Of a stretch of 64,000 nucleotides of DNA, positions 1 through 8,323 are shown one piece after another (the first letter of the stretch is position 1; each line of letters starts with the position of its first letter). A model generated the notes under the pieces. That model saw only the letters and a list, made by a program, of their open reading frames with translations. It searched no databases and was not told where the DNA came from. The position numbers and the translations under genes are program-made. The stretch lies in contig NZ_FMYX01000002.1 of NCBI RefSeq assembly GCF_900102675.1, forward strand, positions 248,001 to 312,000, written 5' to 3'. This DNA is from Pseudomonas guariconensis. Lineage in GTDB: Bacteria; Pseudomonadota; Gammaproteobacteria; Pseudomonadales; Pseudomonadaceae.

Positions 1-228
1 ACCTTGCTGGCCCGCCTGAGCAGCGGCCCGGCGGCGGCCATGCGTCTGCCGGCCGGCGAGCTCAAGGTCGGCGCAGCGGCGGACCTGGTGCTGTTCGACC
101 CGAACGCTTCCACGGTCGCGGGCGAGCAATGGTTCTCGCGCGGCGAGAACTGCCCGTTCATCGGCCACTGCCTGCCGGGCGCGGTGCGTTATACCTTGGT
201 CGACGGGCACGTCTGCCACGAGGCCTGA
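1..228 (+). CDS. pyrC: Dihydroorotase-like protein PyrC', C-terminal part (5' end outside window)
   Basis: The frame is open from the first base and stops at 226-228, so about 75 C-terminal residues are visible. They contain a typical amidohydrolase end: a G-A-A-A-D-L-V-L-F-D strand (composite-domain motif), then a W-F-S-R-G-E-N-C-P-F loop and a final V-D-G-H segment. This matches the dihydroorotase family of pyrimidine synthesis. In Pseudomonas the copy next to pyrB is known as a non-catalytic DHOase-like subunit that holds the aspartate transcarbamoylase complex together. The metal-binding residues lie outside the window, so activity cannot be judged. The family call is firm; the non-catalytic role is inferred from known Pseudomonas gene order. 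Confidence 0.8.
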   Translation, partial: TLLARLSSGPAAAMRLPAGELKVGAAADLVLFDPNASTVAGEQWFSRGENCPFIGHCLPGAVRYTLVDGHVCHEA

Positions 229-237
229 GCGAATCCA

Positions 238-303
238 TTTCGCGGGTAAGCCCGCCTCCACAGGGATCCTAGCGCCTGTGGGAGCGGGCTTACCCGCGAA
301 TGG
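238..303. repeat. REP-type inverted repeat pair
   Basis: Two copies of a TTCGCGGGTAAGCCCGC-CTCCACAGG type unit face each other about 10 bases apart, between the pyrC' stop and hslV. The unit matches the short palindromic REP element abundant in P. putida genomes. The pair could form a long hairpin and limit read-through from pyrC'. Confidence 0.8.
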
Positions 304-420
304 GCAACACCGATGGCCCTGCCCGGCACGACCATTCATCCCCCCCGGTTGAAATCCTTCCCCCCACCCCCATATGAGTCTGCAACAGGCATTTTCGCCC
401 CGCTGCGTGGAGACTCTCCC

Positions 421-951
421 TTGACTACCATCGTTTCAGTCCGCCGCCACGGCAAAGTCGTCATGGGCGGCGACGGCCAGGTTTCCCTCGGCAATACCGT
501 GATGAAAGGCAACGCGAAGAAAGTCCGTCGCCTGTACCACGGCCAGGTCATCGCCGGCTTCGCCGGTGCCACCGCCGATGCCTTCACCTTGTTCGAGCGT
601 TTTGAAGGCCAGCTGGAAAAACACCAGGGCCACCTGATCCGTGCCGCCGTCGAACTGGCCAAGGAGTGGCGCACCGACCGTTCCCTGAGCCGCCTGGAAG
701 CCATGCTCGCCGTGGCCAACAAGGATGCCTCCCTGATCATCACCGGCAACGGTGACGTGGTCGAGCCCGAAGACGGCTTGATCGCCATGGGTTCCGGCGG
801 TGCCTACGCCCAGGCCGCTGCGCGCGCCCTGCTGAACAAGACCGACCTCTCGGCTCGCGAGATCGCCGAGACCGCCTTGAACATCGCCGGTGACATCTGC
901 GTGTTCACCAACCACAACCTGACCATCGAGGAGCAGGACCTAGCCGAGTGA
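421..951 (+). CDS. hslV: ATP-dependent protease peptidase subunit HslV
   Basis: HslV (ClpQ) is the proteasome-like peptidase of the cytoplasmic HslUV protease, used with HslU to degrade misfolded and regulatory proteins. The start chosen is TTG at 421, because the mature enzyme needs Thr as its first residue after Met removal and this start gives [14 protein letters not shown] Shine-Dalgarno sits at 409-412, 8 bases upstream. The 176-residue length is normal for the family. An upstream in-frame start at 313 would add 36 residues and bury the catalytic Thr2, so it was rejected. The characteristic M-G-G-D-G-Q-V stretch follows the N-terminus and the I-A-M-G-S-G-G loop lies near residue 122. hslU follows 76 bases downstream, so the two are likely co-transcribed. 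Confidence 0.97.
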   Translation: MTTIVSVRRHGKVVMGGDGQVSLGNTVMKGNAKKVRRLYHGQVIAGFAGATADAFTLFERFEGQLEKHQGHLIRAAVELAKEWRTDRSLSRLEAMLAVANKDASLIITGNGDVVEPEDGLIAMGSGGAYAQAAARALLNKTDLSAREIAETALNIAGDICVFTNHNLTIEEQDLAE

Positions 952-1027
952 TCAGCTGTTTTGGCGCCCGGTCCCGGTGACAGGGCTTTTCCACGCTGAC
1001 CCACTCTGATCAAGGACCATTTTCATC

Positions 1028-2371
1028 ATGTCCATGACCCCCCGCGAGATCGTTCACGAACTCAACCGCCACATCATCGGCCAGGACGACGCCAAGCGCG
1101 CCGTGGCCATTGCCCTGCGCAACCGCTGGCGCCGCATGCAGCTGCCGGCCGAGCTGCGCGCAGAAGTCACCCCCAAGAACATCCTGATGATCGGCCCAAC
1201 CGGCGTGGGCAAGACCGAGATCGCCCGTCGCCTGGCCAAACTGGCCAACGCGCCATTCCTCAAGGTCGAAGCCACCAAGTTCACCGAAGTGGGCTATGTC
1301 GGCCGTGACGTCGAATCGATCATCCGCGACCTGGCCGATGCCGCGCTGAAGATGCTCCGCGAGCAGGAGATCATCCGCGTGCGCCACCGCGCCGAGGACG
1401 CTGCCGAGGACCGCATCCTCGACGCCCTGCTGCCCCAGGCCCGGGTCAGCAGCTTCGCCGAGGAAGCCTCGCAGTCGAGCAGCGACTCCAACACCCGCCA
1501 GCTGTTCCGCAAGCGCCTGCGCGAAGGCCAGCTGGACGACAAGGAAATCGAGATCGAAGTGGCCGAGTCCATGGGTGTCGAGATCGCCGCGCCACCCGGC
1601 ATGGAAGAAATGACCAACCAGCTGCAAAGCCTGTTCGCCAACATGGGCAAGGGCAAGCGCAAGGCGCGCAAGCTCAAGGTCAAGGAAGCGCTCAAGATGG
1701 TACGTGACGAGGAAGCCAGCCGCCTGGTCAACGAGGAAGAGCTCAAGGCCAAGGCCTTGGAAGCGGTCGAGCAGCACGGCATCGTGTTCATCGACGAAAT
1801 CGACAAAGTGGCCAAGCGCGGCAACGTCGGCGGCGCCGATGTCTCCCGCGAAGGCGTGCAGCGCGACCTGCTGCCGCTGATCGAAGGTTGCACCGTCAAC
1901 ACCAAGCTGGGCATGGTCAAGACCGACCATATCCTGTTCATCGCCTCCGGCGCGTTCCACCTGAGCAAGCCAAGCGACCTGGTACCTGAGCTGCAAGGCC
2001 GTCTGCCGATCCGTGTCGAGCTCAAGGCGCTGACCCCGGAAGACTTCGAGCGCATCCTGCAGGAGCCGCACGCCTCGCTCACCGAGCAATACCGTGAGCT
2101 GCTCAAGACCGAAGGCCTGAACATCGAGTTCGCCGCCGACGGCATCAAGCGCTTGGCCGAGATCGCCTATCAGGTCAACGAAAAGACCGAGAACATCGGC
2201 GCCCGCCGCCTGCACACCCTGCTCGAGCGCCTGCTCGAAGAGGTGTCGTTCAGCGCGGGCGACCTGGCCAGCGCCCATGACGAAGCGCCGATCCGCATCG
2301 ACGCGTCCTACGTGAACAGCCACCTCGGTGAGCTGGCGCAGAACGAAGACCTGTCGCGCTACATCCTGTAA
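1028..2371 (+). CDS. hslU: ATP-dependent protease ATPase subunit HslU
   Basis: HslU (ClpY) is the AAA+ unfoldase that feeds substrates to HslV. The protein is 447 residues. The Walker A motif G-P-T-G-V-G-K-T is at 56-63, the G-Y-V-G pore loop at 89-92, Walker B is the V-F-I-D-E-I-D stretch near 255, and the E-N-I-G-A-R-R sensor-2 region lies near the C-terminus. The last residues, S-R-Y-I-L, are the tail that docks into HslV. The intermediate I-domain, rich in charged residues, spans roughly 110-240. An AAGGA ribosome site lies at 1012-1016. It follows hslV closely and a REP pair follows the stop. Confidence 0.98.
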   Translation: MSMTPREIVHELNRHIIGQDDAKRAVAIALRNRWRRMQLPAELRAEVTPKNILMIGPTGVGKTEIARRLAKLANAPFLKVEATKFTEVGYVGRDVESIIRDLADAALKMLREQEIIRVRHRAEDAAEDRILDALLPQARVSSFAEEASQSSSDSNTRQLFRKRLREGQLDDKEIEIEVAESMGVEIAAPPGMEEMTNQLQSLFANMGKGKRKARKLKVKEALKMVRDEEASRLVNEEELKAKALEAVEQHGIVFIDEIDKVAKRGNVGGADVSREGVQRDLLPLIEGCTVNTKLGMVKTDHILFIASGAFHLSKPSDLVPELQGRLPIRVELKALTPEDFERILQEPHASLTEQYRELLKTEGLNIEFAADGIKRLAEIAYQVNEKTENIGARRLHTLLERLLEEVSFSAGDLASAHDEAPIRIDASYVNSHLGELAQNEDLSRYIL

Positions 2372-2385
2372 GCCCAGCGTCGCCT

Positions 2386-2453
2386 TCTTCACGGGTAACC
2401 CGCTCCACAAGGATTGCAGTGACCTTGTGGGAGCGGGTTCACCCGCGAATGGG
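2386..2453. repeat. REP-type inverted repeat pair
   Basis: Facing copies of the unit (CACGGGTAACCCGCTCCACAAGG and the inverse ending in GGGTTCACCCGCGAAT) lie just after the hslU stop. They could act as a transcript end or mRNA-stabilising hairpin between hslU and the DUF971 gene. Confidence 0.75.
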
Positions 2454-2514
2454 CCCTTGAATCCCTCCACAAGAAGCTGGAAGCTTGCCTTATCAGCTCC
2501 CGAGAGATTCCCCC

Positions 2515-2892
2515 ATGGCCCGCCTGCCCACCGCCATCAACCTGCACAAAGCCTCCAAGACCCTCAGCCTCACTTACGCCCCCGGCGAGGTCTATCACCT
2601 GCCCGCCGAATTCCTGCGGGTGCACTCCCCCTCCGCCGAGGTCCAGGGCCACGGCAATCCCATCCTGCAGTTCGGCAAGATCAACGTCGGCCTTACGGGC
2701 CTGGAACCTGCCGGGCAATACGCCCTGAAACTGATCTTCGATGATGGCCACGACAGCGGCCTGTTCACCTGGGAGTACCTCGAGCAGTTGTGCCTACGCC
2801 AGGAGCAGCTGTGGACCGAGTACCTCGATGAGTTGCACAAAGCCGGCAAATCCCGCGACCCGGCCGAATCCGTCGTCAAACTCATGCTCTAG
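2515..2892 (+). CDS. DUF971 (GBBH-like N-terminal domain) protein
   Basis: This is a 125-residue cytoplasmic protein made almost wholly of a DUF971 domain, the fold found at the N-terminus of gamma-butyrobetaine hydroxylases. Visible family features are the Y-H-L-P-A-E-F-L-R-V strand, the V-G-L-T-G-L-E-P-A-G-Q-Y-A-L segment and the F-D-D-G-H-D-S-G-L-F-T-W-E-Y-L core, followed by a helical tail. The ATG at 2515 is preferred over an in-frame start at 2485 because the residues before it are not domain-like. Its molecular role is not established. It stands between hslU and phaC1 in P. putida-type genomes, but a link to either is unproven. Confidence 0.9.
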   Translation: MARLPTAINLHKASKTLSLTYAPGEVYHLPAEFLRVHSPSAEVQGHGNPILQFGKINVGLTGLEPAGQYALKLIFDDGHDSGLFTWEYLEQLCLRQEQLWTEYLDELHKAGKSRDPAESVVKLML

Positions 2893-2951
2893 TGCAAGAC
2901 TTCCACGCTTTAGAGCGCGTTTTCTAATCTCATCTGTTTGAATGCCCTACA

Positions 2952-2973
2952 GACAGCTCATGCACGAGCTGTC
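2952..2973. promoter_or_regulatory. Inverted repeat upstream of phaC1
   Basis: GACAGCTC and GAGCTGTC face each other with a 6-base spacer. No T-run follows, so it is not a convincing terminator. It lies about 270 bases before the phaC1 start. It could be a site for a TetR-type regulator such as PhaD, but this is only a possibility. The rest of the 351-base gap (2893-3243) shows no open frame I would support. Confidence 0.35.
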
Positions 2974-3009
2974 TTGCGCATTACATGAAAGTCGGGTAAC
3001 CAATGGAGC

Positions 3010-3024
3010 TGGCAAGTTCCCTGC
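3010..3024 (+). promoter_or_regulatory. Candidate sigma54 (-24/-12) promoter for phaC1
   Basis: TGGCAA-GTTCC-CTGC keeps the invariant GG and GC separated by exactly 10 bases, as in sigma54 promoters (consensus TGGCAC-N5-TTGC). It departs from consensus at two positions. It is about 220 bases upstream of phaC1. RpoN control of phaC1 has been reported in Pseudomonas, mainly P. aeruginosa. No clear activator site was found. Confidence 0.4.
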
Positions 3025-3243
3025 ATCGTCGAACGCGCGGGCAGGGTCGGGCCGGTATGTAGAGGTCGCGAGCGAAAGCAGGCTGTCTTCACACGCAGAA
3101 AATCCCGCAGCTCATCGCCTGACGCATCCGGTCGCAGCACCGCTGTTTCTTATCACTGGTCACCCGAGCAGCAGTACCGGGCAATCGTCTGTGTACCCGC
3201 CACAGCCAACCGGTACTCGTCTCAGGACAACGGAGCGTCGTAG

Positions 3244-4923
3244 ATGAGTAACAAGAACAACGATGAGTTGCAGCGGCAGGCCTCGGAGAACACCCTGGGC
3301 CTGAACCCGGTCATCGGCATTCGTCGCAAGGATCTGCTGACATCGGCGCGCACCGTCTTGCGCCAGGCCGTTCGCCAGCCGCTGCACAGCGCCAAGCACG
3401 TGGCGCACTTTGGCCTGGAACTCAAGAACGTGCTGCTGGGCAAGTCCAGCCTGCAGCCCAGTGGCGATGACCGCCGCTTCAATGACCCGGCCTGGAGCCA
3501 GAACCCACTGTATCGCCGCTATCTGCAGACCTACCTGGCCTGGCGCAAGGAGCTGCAGGACTGGATCGGCAACAGCGACCTCTCCCCTCAGGATGTCAGC
3601 CGCGGGCAGTTCGTCATCAACCTGATGACCGAGGCCATGGCCCCGACCAATACCCTGGCCAACCCGGCAGCGGTCAAGCGCTTCTTCGAGACCGGCGGCA
3701 AGAGCCTGCTCGATGGCCTGTCCAACCTGGCGAAGGACCTGGTCAACAACGGTGGCATGCCCAGCCAGGTGAACATGGACGCCTTCGAAGTGGGCAAGAA
3801 CCTGGGCACCAGCGAAGGGGCCGTTGTGTATCGCAACGACGTGTTGGAGCTGATCCAGTACAGCCCCATCACCGAACAGGTGCACGCCCGTCCGCTGCTG
3901 ATCGTGCCGCCACAAATCAACAAGTTCTATGTCTTCGACCTGAGCCCGGAAAAAAGCCTGGCGCGCTTTTGCCTGCGCTCGAACCAGCAAACCTTCATCA
4001 TCAGTTGGCGCAACCCCACCAAGGCTCAGCGCGAATGGGGCCTGTCGACCTACATCGATGCACTCAAGGAAGCCGTGGACGCGGTGCTGACGATCACCGG
4101 CAGCAAGGATCTGAACATGCTCGGTGCCTGCTCCGGCGGCATCACCTGCACCGCGCTGGTCGGCCACTACGCGGCGCTGGGCGAGAACAAAGTCAACGCC
4201 CTGACCCTGCTGGTCAGTGTGTTGGACACCACCATGGACACCCAGGTCGCGCTGTTCGTCGACGAGCAGACCCTCGAAGCCGCCAAGCGCCACTCCTACC
4301 AGGCCGGCGTGCTCGAAGGCAGCGACATGGCCAAGGTGTTCGCCTGGATGCGCCCGAACGACCTGATCTGGAACTACTGGGTCAACAACTACCTGCTCGG
4401 CAACGAGCCGCCGATTTTCGACATCCTGTTCTGGAACAACGACACCACGCGCCTGCCCGCCGCCTTCCACGGCGACCTGATCGAGATGTTCAAGAACAAC
4501 CCGCTGACCCGCGCCGACGCCCTGGAAGTGTGCGGTACCGCCATCGACCTGAAGAAGGTCCACTGCGACATCTACAGCGTCGCCGGCACTGCCGACCACA
4601 TCACCCCGTGGCAGTCCTGCTACCGCTCGGCGCACCTGTTCGGCGGCAAGATCGAGTTCGTGCTGTCCAACAGCGGGCATATCCAGAGCATCCTCAACCC
4701 GCCCGGCAATCCCAAGGCGCGCTTCATGACCGGTGAAGACCGCCCGGACGATCCCGTGGCCTGGCAGGAAAACGCGATCAAGCACGCCGACTCCTGGTGG
4801 CTACACTGGCAAGCCTGGCTGGGTGAACGCGCAGGTGAGCTGAAAAAGGCGCCGACCCGCCTGGGCAATCGCGCCTACACCGCAGGCGAAGCCGCACCGG
4901 GGACGTACGTCCACGAACGATGA
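3244..4923 (+). CDS. phaC1: Class II poly(3-hydroxyalkanoate) synthase PhaC1
   Basis: PhaC1 polymerises (R)-3-hydroxyacyl-CoA of C6-C14 into medium-chain-length PHA at the granule surface, releasing CoA. The protein is 559 residues, the usual class II length. The alpha/beta-hydrolase core carries a lipase-like box G-A-C-S-G-G with nucleophile Cys296, and the other catalytic residues fall at Asp451 (T-A-D-H-I-T-P-W) and His479 (N-S-G-H-I-Q-S). The R-P-N-D-L-I-W-N-Y-W synthase signature is near 365. The start is supported by GGAG 8 bases upstream. It is the first gene of phaC1-phaZ-phaC2-phaD, with phaZ 60 bases downstream. A sigma54-like element and an inverted repeat lie in the long upstream gap. 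Confidence 0.98.
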   Translation: MSNKNNDELQRQASENTLGLNPVIGIRRKDLLTSARTVLRQAVRQPLHSAKHVAHFGLELKNVLLGKSSLQPSGDDRRFNDPAWSQNPLYRRYLQTYLAWRKELQDWIGNSDLSPQDVSRGQFVINLMTEAMAPTNTLANPAAVKRFFETGGKSLLDGLSNLAKDLVNNGGMPSQVNMDAFEVGKNLGTSEGAVVYRNDVLELIQYSPITEQVHARPLLIVPPQINKFYVFDLSPEKSLARFCLRSNQQTFIISWRNPTKAQREWGLSTYIDALKEAVDAVLTITGSKDLNMLGACSGGITCTALVGHYAALGENKVNALTLLVSVLDTTMDTQVALFVDEQTLEAAKRHSYQAGVLEGSDMAKVFAWMRPNDLIWNYWVNNYLLGNEPPIFDILFWNNDTTRLPAAFHGDLIEMFKNNPLTRADALEVCGTAIDLKKVHCDIYSVAGTADHITPWQSCYRSAHLFGGKIEFVLSNSGHIQSILNPPGNPKARFMTGEDRPDDPVAWQENAIKHADSWWLHWQAWLGERAGELKKAPTRLGNRAYTAGEAAPGTYVHER

Positions 4924-4983
4924 GACCTGTCGCCATGGCCGCTTGGTCGCGTCATGGCGTCTTTTTGACCTAGAGTTCCGTGC

Positions 4984-5841
4984 ATGCCGCAACCCTACAT
5001 ATTCAGGACAGTCGAGCTGGACAACCAGTCCATCCGCACCGCGGTCCGCCCCGGCAAGCCGCATCTGACGCCTTTGTTGATCTTCAATGGCATCGGCGCC
5101 AACCTGGAGCTGGTGTTCCCGTTCATCGAGGCGCTGGACCCGGACATCGAGGTCATCGCCTTCGATGTGCCGGGTGTCGGCGGCTCGTCCACGCCCAGCC
5201 GCCCTTACCGCTTCCCAGGCCTGGCCAAGCTGACTGCGCGCATGCTCGACTACCTCGACTATGGCCAGGTCAATGTCATCGGCGTGTCCTGGGGCGGCGC
5301 CCTGGCTCAGCAGTTCGCCCACGATTACCCCGAGCGCTGCAAGAAGCTGATCCTCGCCGCGACCGCTGCTGGGGCCTTCATGGTGCCGGGCAAGCCCAAG
5401 GTGCTGATGATGATGGCCAGCCCCCGGCGCTATGTGCAGCCCTCCCATGTGATCCGCATCGCGCCGTTGATTTATGGCGGTGGTTTTCGCCGCGACCCCG
5501 ACCTGGCCCTGCACCACGCGGCCAAGGTGCGCTCGGGCGGCAAGACCGGTTATTACTGGCAACTGTTCGCTGGCCTTGGCTGGACCAGTATCCACTGGCT
5601 GCACAAGCTCCAGCAGCCGACACTGGTACTGGCCGGCGACGATGACCCGTTGATTCCGCTGATCAACATGCGTCTGCTGGCCTGGCGTATTCCCAACGCA
5701 CAGCTGCACATCATCGACGACGGGCATTTGTTCCTGATTACTCGGGCCGAAGCCGTGGCGCCGATCATCATGAAATTCCTTCAGCAGGAGCGCCAGCGCG
5801 CGGTCATGCATCCTCGCCCGGCCCCTGGCCCTGGCGGCTGA
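4984..5841 (+). CDS. phaZ: Intracellular medium-chain-length PHA depolymerase PhaZ
   Basis: PhaZ is the granule-bound esterase that hydrolyses stored PHA to 3-hydroxyacids, allowing turnover with PhaC1/PhaC2. The protein is 285 residues with an alpha/beta-hydrolase fold. The G-V-S-W-G-G box puts the nucleophile at Ser102, with Asp221 in the D-D-D-P-L-I-P run and His248 in D-D-G-H-L-F. These are the same residue numbers as in the characterised P. putida enzyme as I recall it. No signal peptide is present, consistent with an intracellular enzyme. The ribosome site is weak (AGAG, about 8 bases upstream), which may reflect low expression or coupling within the operon. It sits between the two synthase genes. 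Confidence 0.97.
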   Translation: MPQPYIFRTVELDNQSIRTAVRPGKPHLTPLLIFNGIGANLELVFPFIEALDPDIEVIAFDVPGVGGSSTPSRPYRFPGLAKLTARMLDYLDYGQVNVIGVSWGGALAQQFAHDYPERCKKLILAATAAGAFMVPGKPKVLMMMASPRRYVQPSHVIRIAPLIYGGGFRRDPDLALHHAAKVRSGGKTGYYWQLFAGLGWTSIHWLHKLQQPTLVLAGDDDPLIPLINMRLLAWRIPNAQLHIIDDGHLFLITRAEAVAPIIMKFLQQERQRAVMHPRPAPGPGG

Positions 5842-5909
5842 ACCCCGCCCCACCGGTGGTGATGGTTACGCGAGACGAACGTGGATGAGGCCTTACGACG
5901 GAGTGTGGG

Positions 5910-7592
5910 ATGACAGATAAACCGGTAAAAGGGACGACACCGGTCCCCGCCACGAGCATCAATGTACAGAACGCGATCACCGGCCTGCGCGGGCGCGATC
6001 TGTTCTCGACACTGCGCAATGTCGGCCGTCTTGGCCTGCGCAACCCCTTGCACACCGCCCATCATCTGCTTGCCCTGGGCGGTCAACTGACCCGGGTGAT
6101 GCTCGGCGACAGCCCGCACCAGCCCCACCCGCGCGACAACCGCTTCAAAGACCCGACCTGGAGCCAGAACCCTTTCTACCGTCGCGGGCTGCAGGCATAC
6201 CTGGCCTGGCAGAAACAAACTCGCCAATGGATCGAGGAAAGTACGCTGGACGACGATGACCGCGCTCGTGTCCACTTTCTGTTCAACCTGCTCAACGATG
6301 CCCTGGCTCCGAGCAACTCGCTGCTCAACCCTCTGGCGGTCAAGGAAATCTTCAACACCGGCGGCCTGAGCCTGGTCCGCGGCGTGGCCCACCTGCTCGA
6401 CGACCTGCGTCATAACGACGGCCTGCCGCGCCAGGTGGACGAGCGCGCTTTCGAGGTGGGCGTGAATCTCGCCGCCACCCCTGGCGCCGTGGTGTTTCGC
6501 AATGAGCTGCTGGAGCTGATCCAGTACAAGCCGATGAGCGAAAAACAGTACGCCCGACCGCTGATGGTCATTCCGCCGCAGATCAACAAGTACTACATCT
6601 TCGACCTTGGGCCGACCAACAGCTTCGTGCAGTACATGCTCAAGAACGGCCTGCAGGTGTTCATGGTCAGTTGGCGCAACCCCGATCCACGCCATCGCGA
6701 ATGGGGGTTGTCCAGCTACGTGGAAGCGCTGGAAGAGGCCCTCGTCGCCTGCCGCAGCATCAGCGGCAGCCGCGACCCCAACCTGATGGGCGCCTGCGCC
6801 GGTGGCCTGACCATGGCCGCCCTGCAGGGCCACTTGCAGGCCAAGGGCCAATTGCGCCGGGTACGCAGCGCCACCTACCTGGTCAGCCTGCTGGACAGCC
6901 AATTCGACAGCCCGGCGAGCCTGTTCGCCGACGAGCAGACCATCGAGGCGTCCAAGCGCCGCTCGTACCAGCGCGGTGTGCTCGATGGCGGCGAGGTGGC
7001 GCGGATCTTCGCGTGGATGCGGCCCAACGACCTGATCTGGAACTACTGGATCAACAATTACCTGCTGGGCAGGACACCACCGGCTTTCGACATCCTTTAC
7101 TGGAACGCCGACAACACGCGTTTGCCCGCGGCGTTTCATGGCGAGCTGCTGGACTTCTTCAAGCTCAACCCCTTGACCTACCCGAACGGCATGCAGGTGT
7201 GCGGGACACCGATCGACCTGAGCCAGGTCACCCTGGACAGCTTCACCGTTGCCGGCAACAACGATCACATCACTCCGTGGGACGCGGTGTACCGCTCGGC
7301 CTTGCTGCTCGGTGGCAAACGCCGTTTCGTGCTGGCCAACAGCGGCCATATCCAGAGCATCATCAACCCGCCTGGCAACCCCAAGGCGCATTTCCTGGAG
7401 AACCCCACGCTGTCGAGCGACCCACGTGCCTGGGTGCACGACGCCACACGCCACGAAGGCAGCTGGTGGCCCCAATGGCTGGAGTGGATCGGCCAGCGCT
7501 CCGGGCGCCTGAAAGCCCCCGCGACCGAGCTGGGCAACGCCAGCTATCCACCGCTGGGCCCGGCTCCGGGCAGCTATGTCAGGGCACGCTGA
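5910..7592 (+). CDS. phaC2: Class II poly(3-hydroxyalkanoate) synthase PhaC2
   Basis: This is the second mcl-PHA synthase, 560 residues, clearly paralogous to PhaC1 along its whole length. The nucleophile is Cys296 in G-A-C-A-G-G (Ala replaces the Ser that follows Cys in PhaC1), with Asp452 in N-N-D-H-I-T-P-W and His480 in N-S-G-H-I-Q-S. The R-P-N-D-L-I-W-N-Y-W signature is conserved. GGAG lies 6 bases before the ATG. PhaC1 and PhaC2 of this class are known to differ in substrate preference, but nothing in the sequence predicts the difference here. The gene follows phaZ by 68 bases and ends 4 bases before phaD. Confidence 0.97.
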   Translation: MTDKPVKGTTPVPATSINVQNAITGLRGRDLFSTLRNVGRLGLRNPLHTAHHLLALGGQLTRVMLGDSPHQPHPRDNRFKDPTWSQNPFYRRGLQAYLAWQKQTRQWIEESTLDDDDRARVHFLFNLLNDALAPSNSLLNPLAVKEIFNTGGLSLVRGVAHLLDDLRHNDGLPRQVDERAFEVGVNLAATPGAVVFRNELLELIQYKPMSEKQYARPLMVIPPQINKYYIFDLGPTNSFVQYMLKNGLQVFMVSWRNPDPRHREWGLSSYVEALEEALVACRSISGSRDPNLMGACAGGLTMAALQGHLQAKGQLRRVRSATYLVSLLDSQFDSPASLFADEQTIEASKRRSYQRGVLDGGEVARIFAWMRPNDLIWNYWINNYLLGRTPPAFDILYWNADNTRLPAAFHGELLDFFKLNPLTYPNGMQVCGTPIDLSQVTLDSFTVAGNNDHITPWDAVYRSALLLGGKRRFVLANSGHIQSIINPPGNPKAHFLENPTLSSDPRAWVHDATRHEGSWWPQWLEWIGQRSGRLKAPATELGNASYPPLGPAPGSYVRAR

Positions 7593-7596
7593 CACG

Positions 7597-8211
7597 ATGA
7601 AGACCCGTGATCGTATCCTCGAATGCGCCTTGCACTTGTTCAATCGCCAGGGCGAACCCAACGTCTCGACCTTGGAGATCGCCAACGAATTGGGCATCAG
7701 CCCGGGCAACCTCTATTACCACTTTCATGGCAAGGAGCCGTTGGTGCTGGGGCTCTTCGAGCGCTTCGAGGAAGCGCTCATGCCGCTGCTGGACCCACCC
7801 CTGGGCGTGCGCCTGGACGCCGAGGATTATTGGTTGTTCCTGCACCTGATCGTCGAGCACATGGCCCGGTACCGTTTTCTGTTCCAAGACCTGTCGAACC
7901 TGACCGGACGCCTGCCGAAGCTGGCCCGCGGCATGCGCAGCCTGATCAATGCGCTCAAGCGCACACTGGCGGCCCTGCTCGCCAGCCTCAAGAGCCAAGG
8001 CCTTGTGAGCAGCGACACGCAAGCGCTGGGGCAACTGGTGGAGCAGATCACCCTGACCCTGATGTTTTCGCTCGATTACCAGCGGGTGCTTGGGCGTGAA
8101 GGGGACGTGGGCATCGTGGTGTATCAAGTGATGATGCTGGTGGCGCCACATCTGGTAGGCCCTGCACGCGGGGCTGCCGAACAGCTGGCGGGCAGATACC
8201 TGGAGGGGTAA
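7597..8211 (+). CDS. phaD: TetR-family regulator PhaD of the PHA cluster
   Basis: PhaD has an N-terminal TetR-type helix-turn-helix (R-D-R-I-L-E-C-A-L-x-L-F-N-R-Q-G, then I-S-P-G-N-L-Y-Y-H-F-H-G-K-E, about residues 3-50) and an all-helical ligand domain. In P. putida it activates the phaC1 and phaI promoters and is thought to sense a fatty-acid-derived CoA ester. The ATG at 7597 starts M-K-T-R-D-R and gives 204 residues. An in-frame ATG at 7576 overlapping phaC2 is less likely. The gene starts 4 bases after the phaC2 stop, so translational coupling is likely. It converges on phaF across a REP pair. Confidence 0.95.
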   Translation: MKTRDRILECALHLFNRQGEPNVSTLEIANELGISPGNLYYHFHGKEPLVLGLFERFEEALMPLLDPPLGVRLDAEDYWLFLHLIVEHMARYRFLFQDLSNLTGRLPKLARGMRSLINALKRTLAALLASLKSQGLVSSDTQALGQLVEQITLTLMFSLDYQRVLGREGDVGIVVYQVMMLVAPHLVGPARGAAEQLAGRYLEG

Positions 8212-8242
8212 GGCGCACGCGATGCGTTGCCTGGCCTGACGC

Positions 8243-8311
8243 TTTCGCGGGTAAACCCACTCCCACAAGGTTCAACGCTGAACCTGTGGGAGCGGGTTTA
8301 CCCGCGAAAGG
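8243..8311. repeat. REP-type inverted repeat pair between phaD and phaF
   Basis: This is a near-perfect pair of TTTCGCGGGTAAACCCAC-TCCCACAAGG and its inverse. The arms extend to more than 25 paired bases with a short loop around 8270-8282. It lies exactly between the convergent phaD and phaF stops and probably ends both transcripts or protects their 3' ends. Confidence 0.85.
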
Positions 8312-8323
8312 GGCGACGCGGTA

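Noticed and set aside
313..420. Upstream start of hslV
   Set aside because: It would bury Thr2, which must be the first residue for catalysis.
1010..2470. 486-residue open frame antisense to hslU
   Set aside because: It mirrors hslU exactly, has shadow-type composition (Gln, Leu, Val, His-rich), and hslU is certain on the plus strand.
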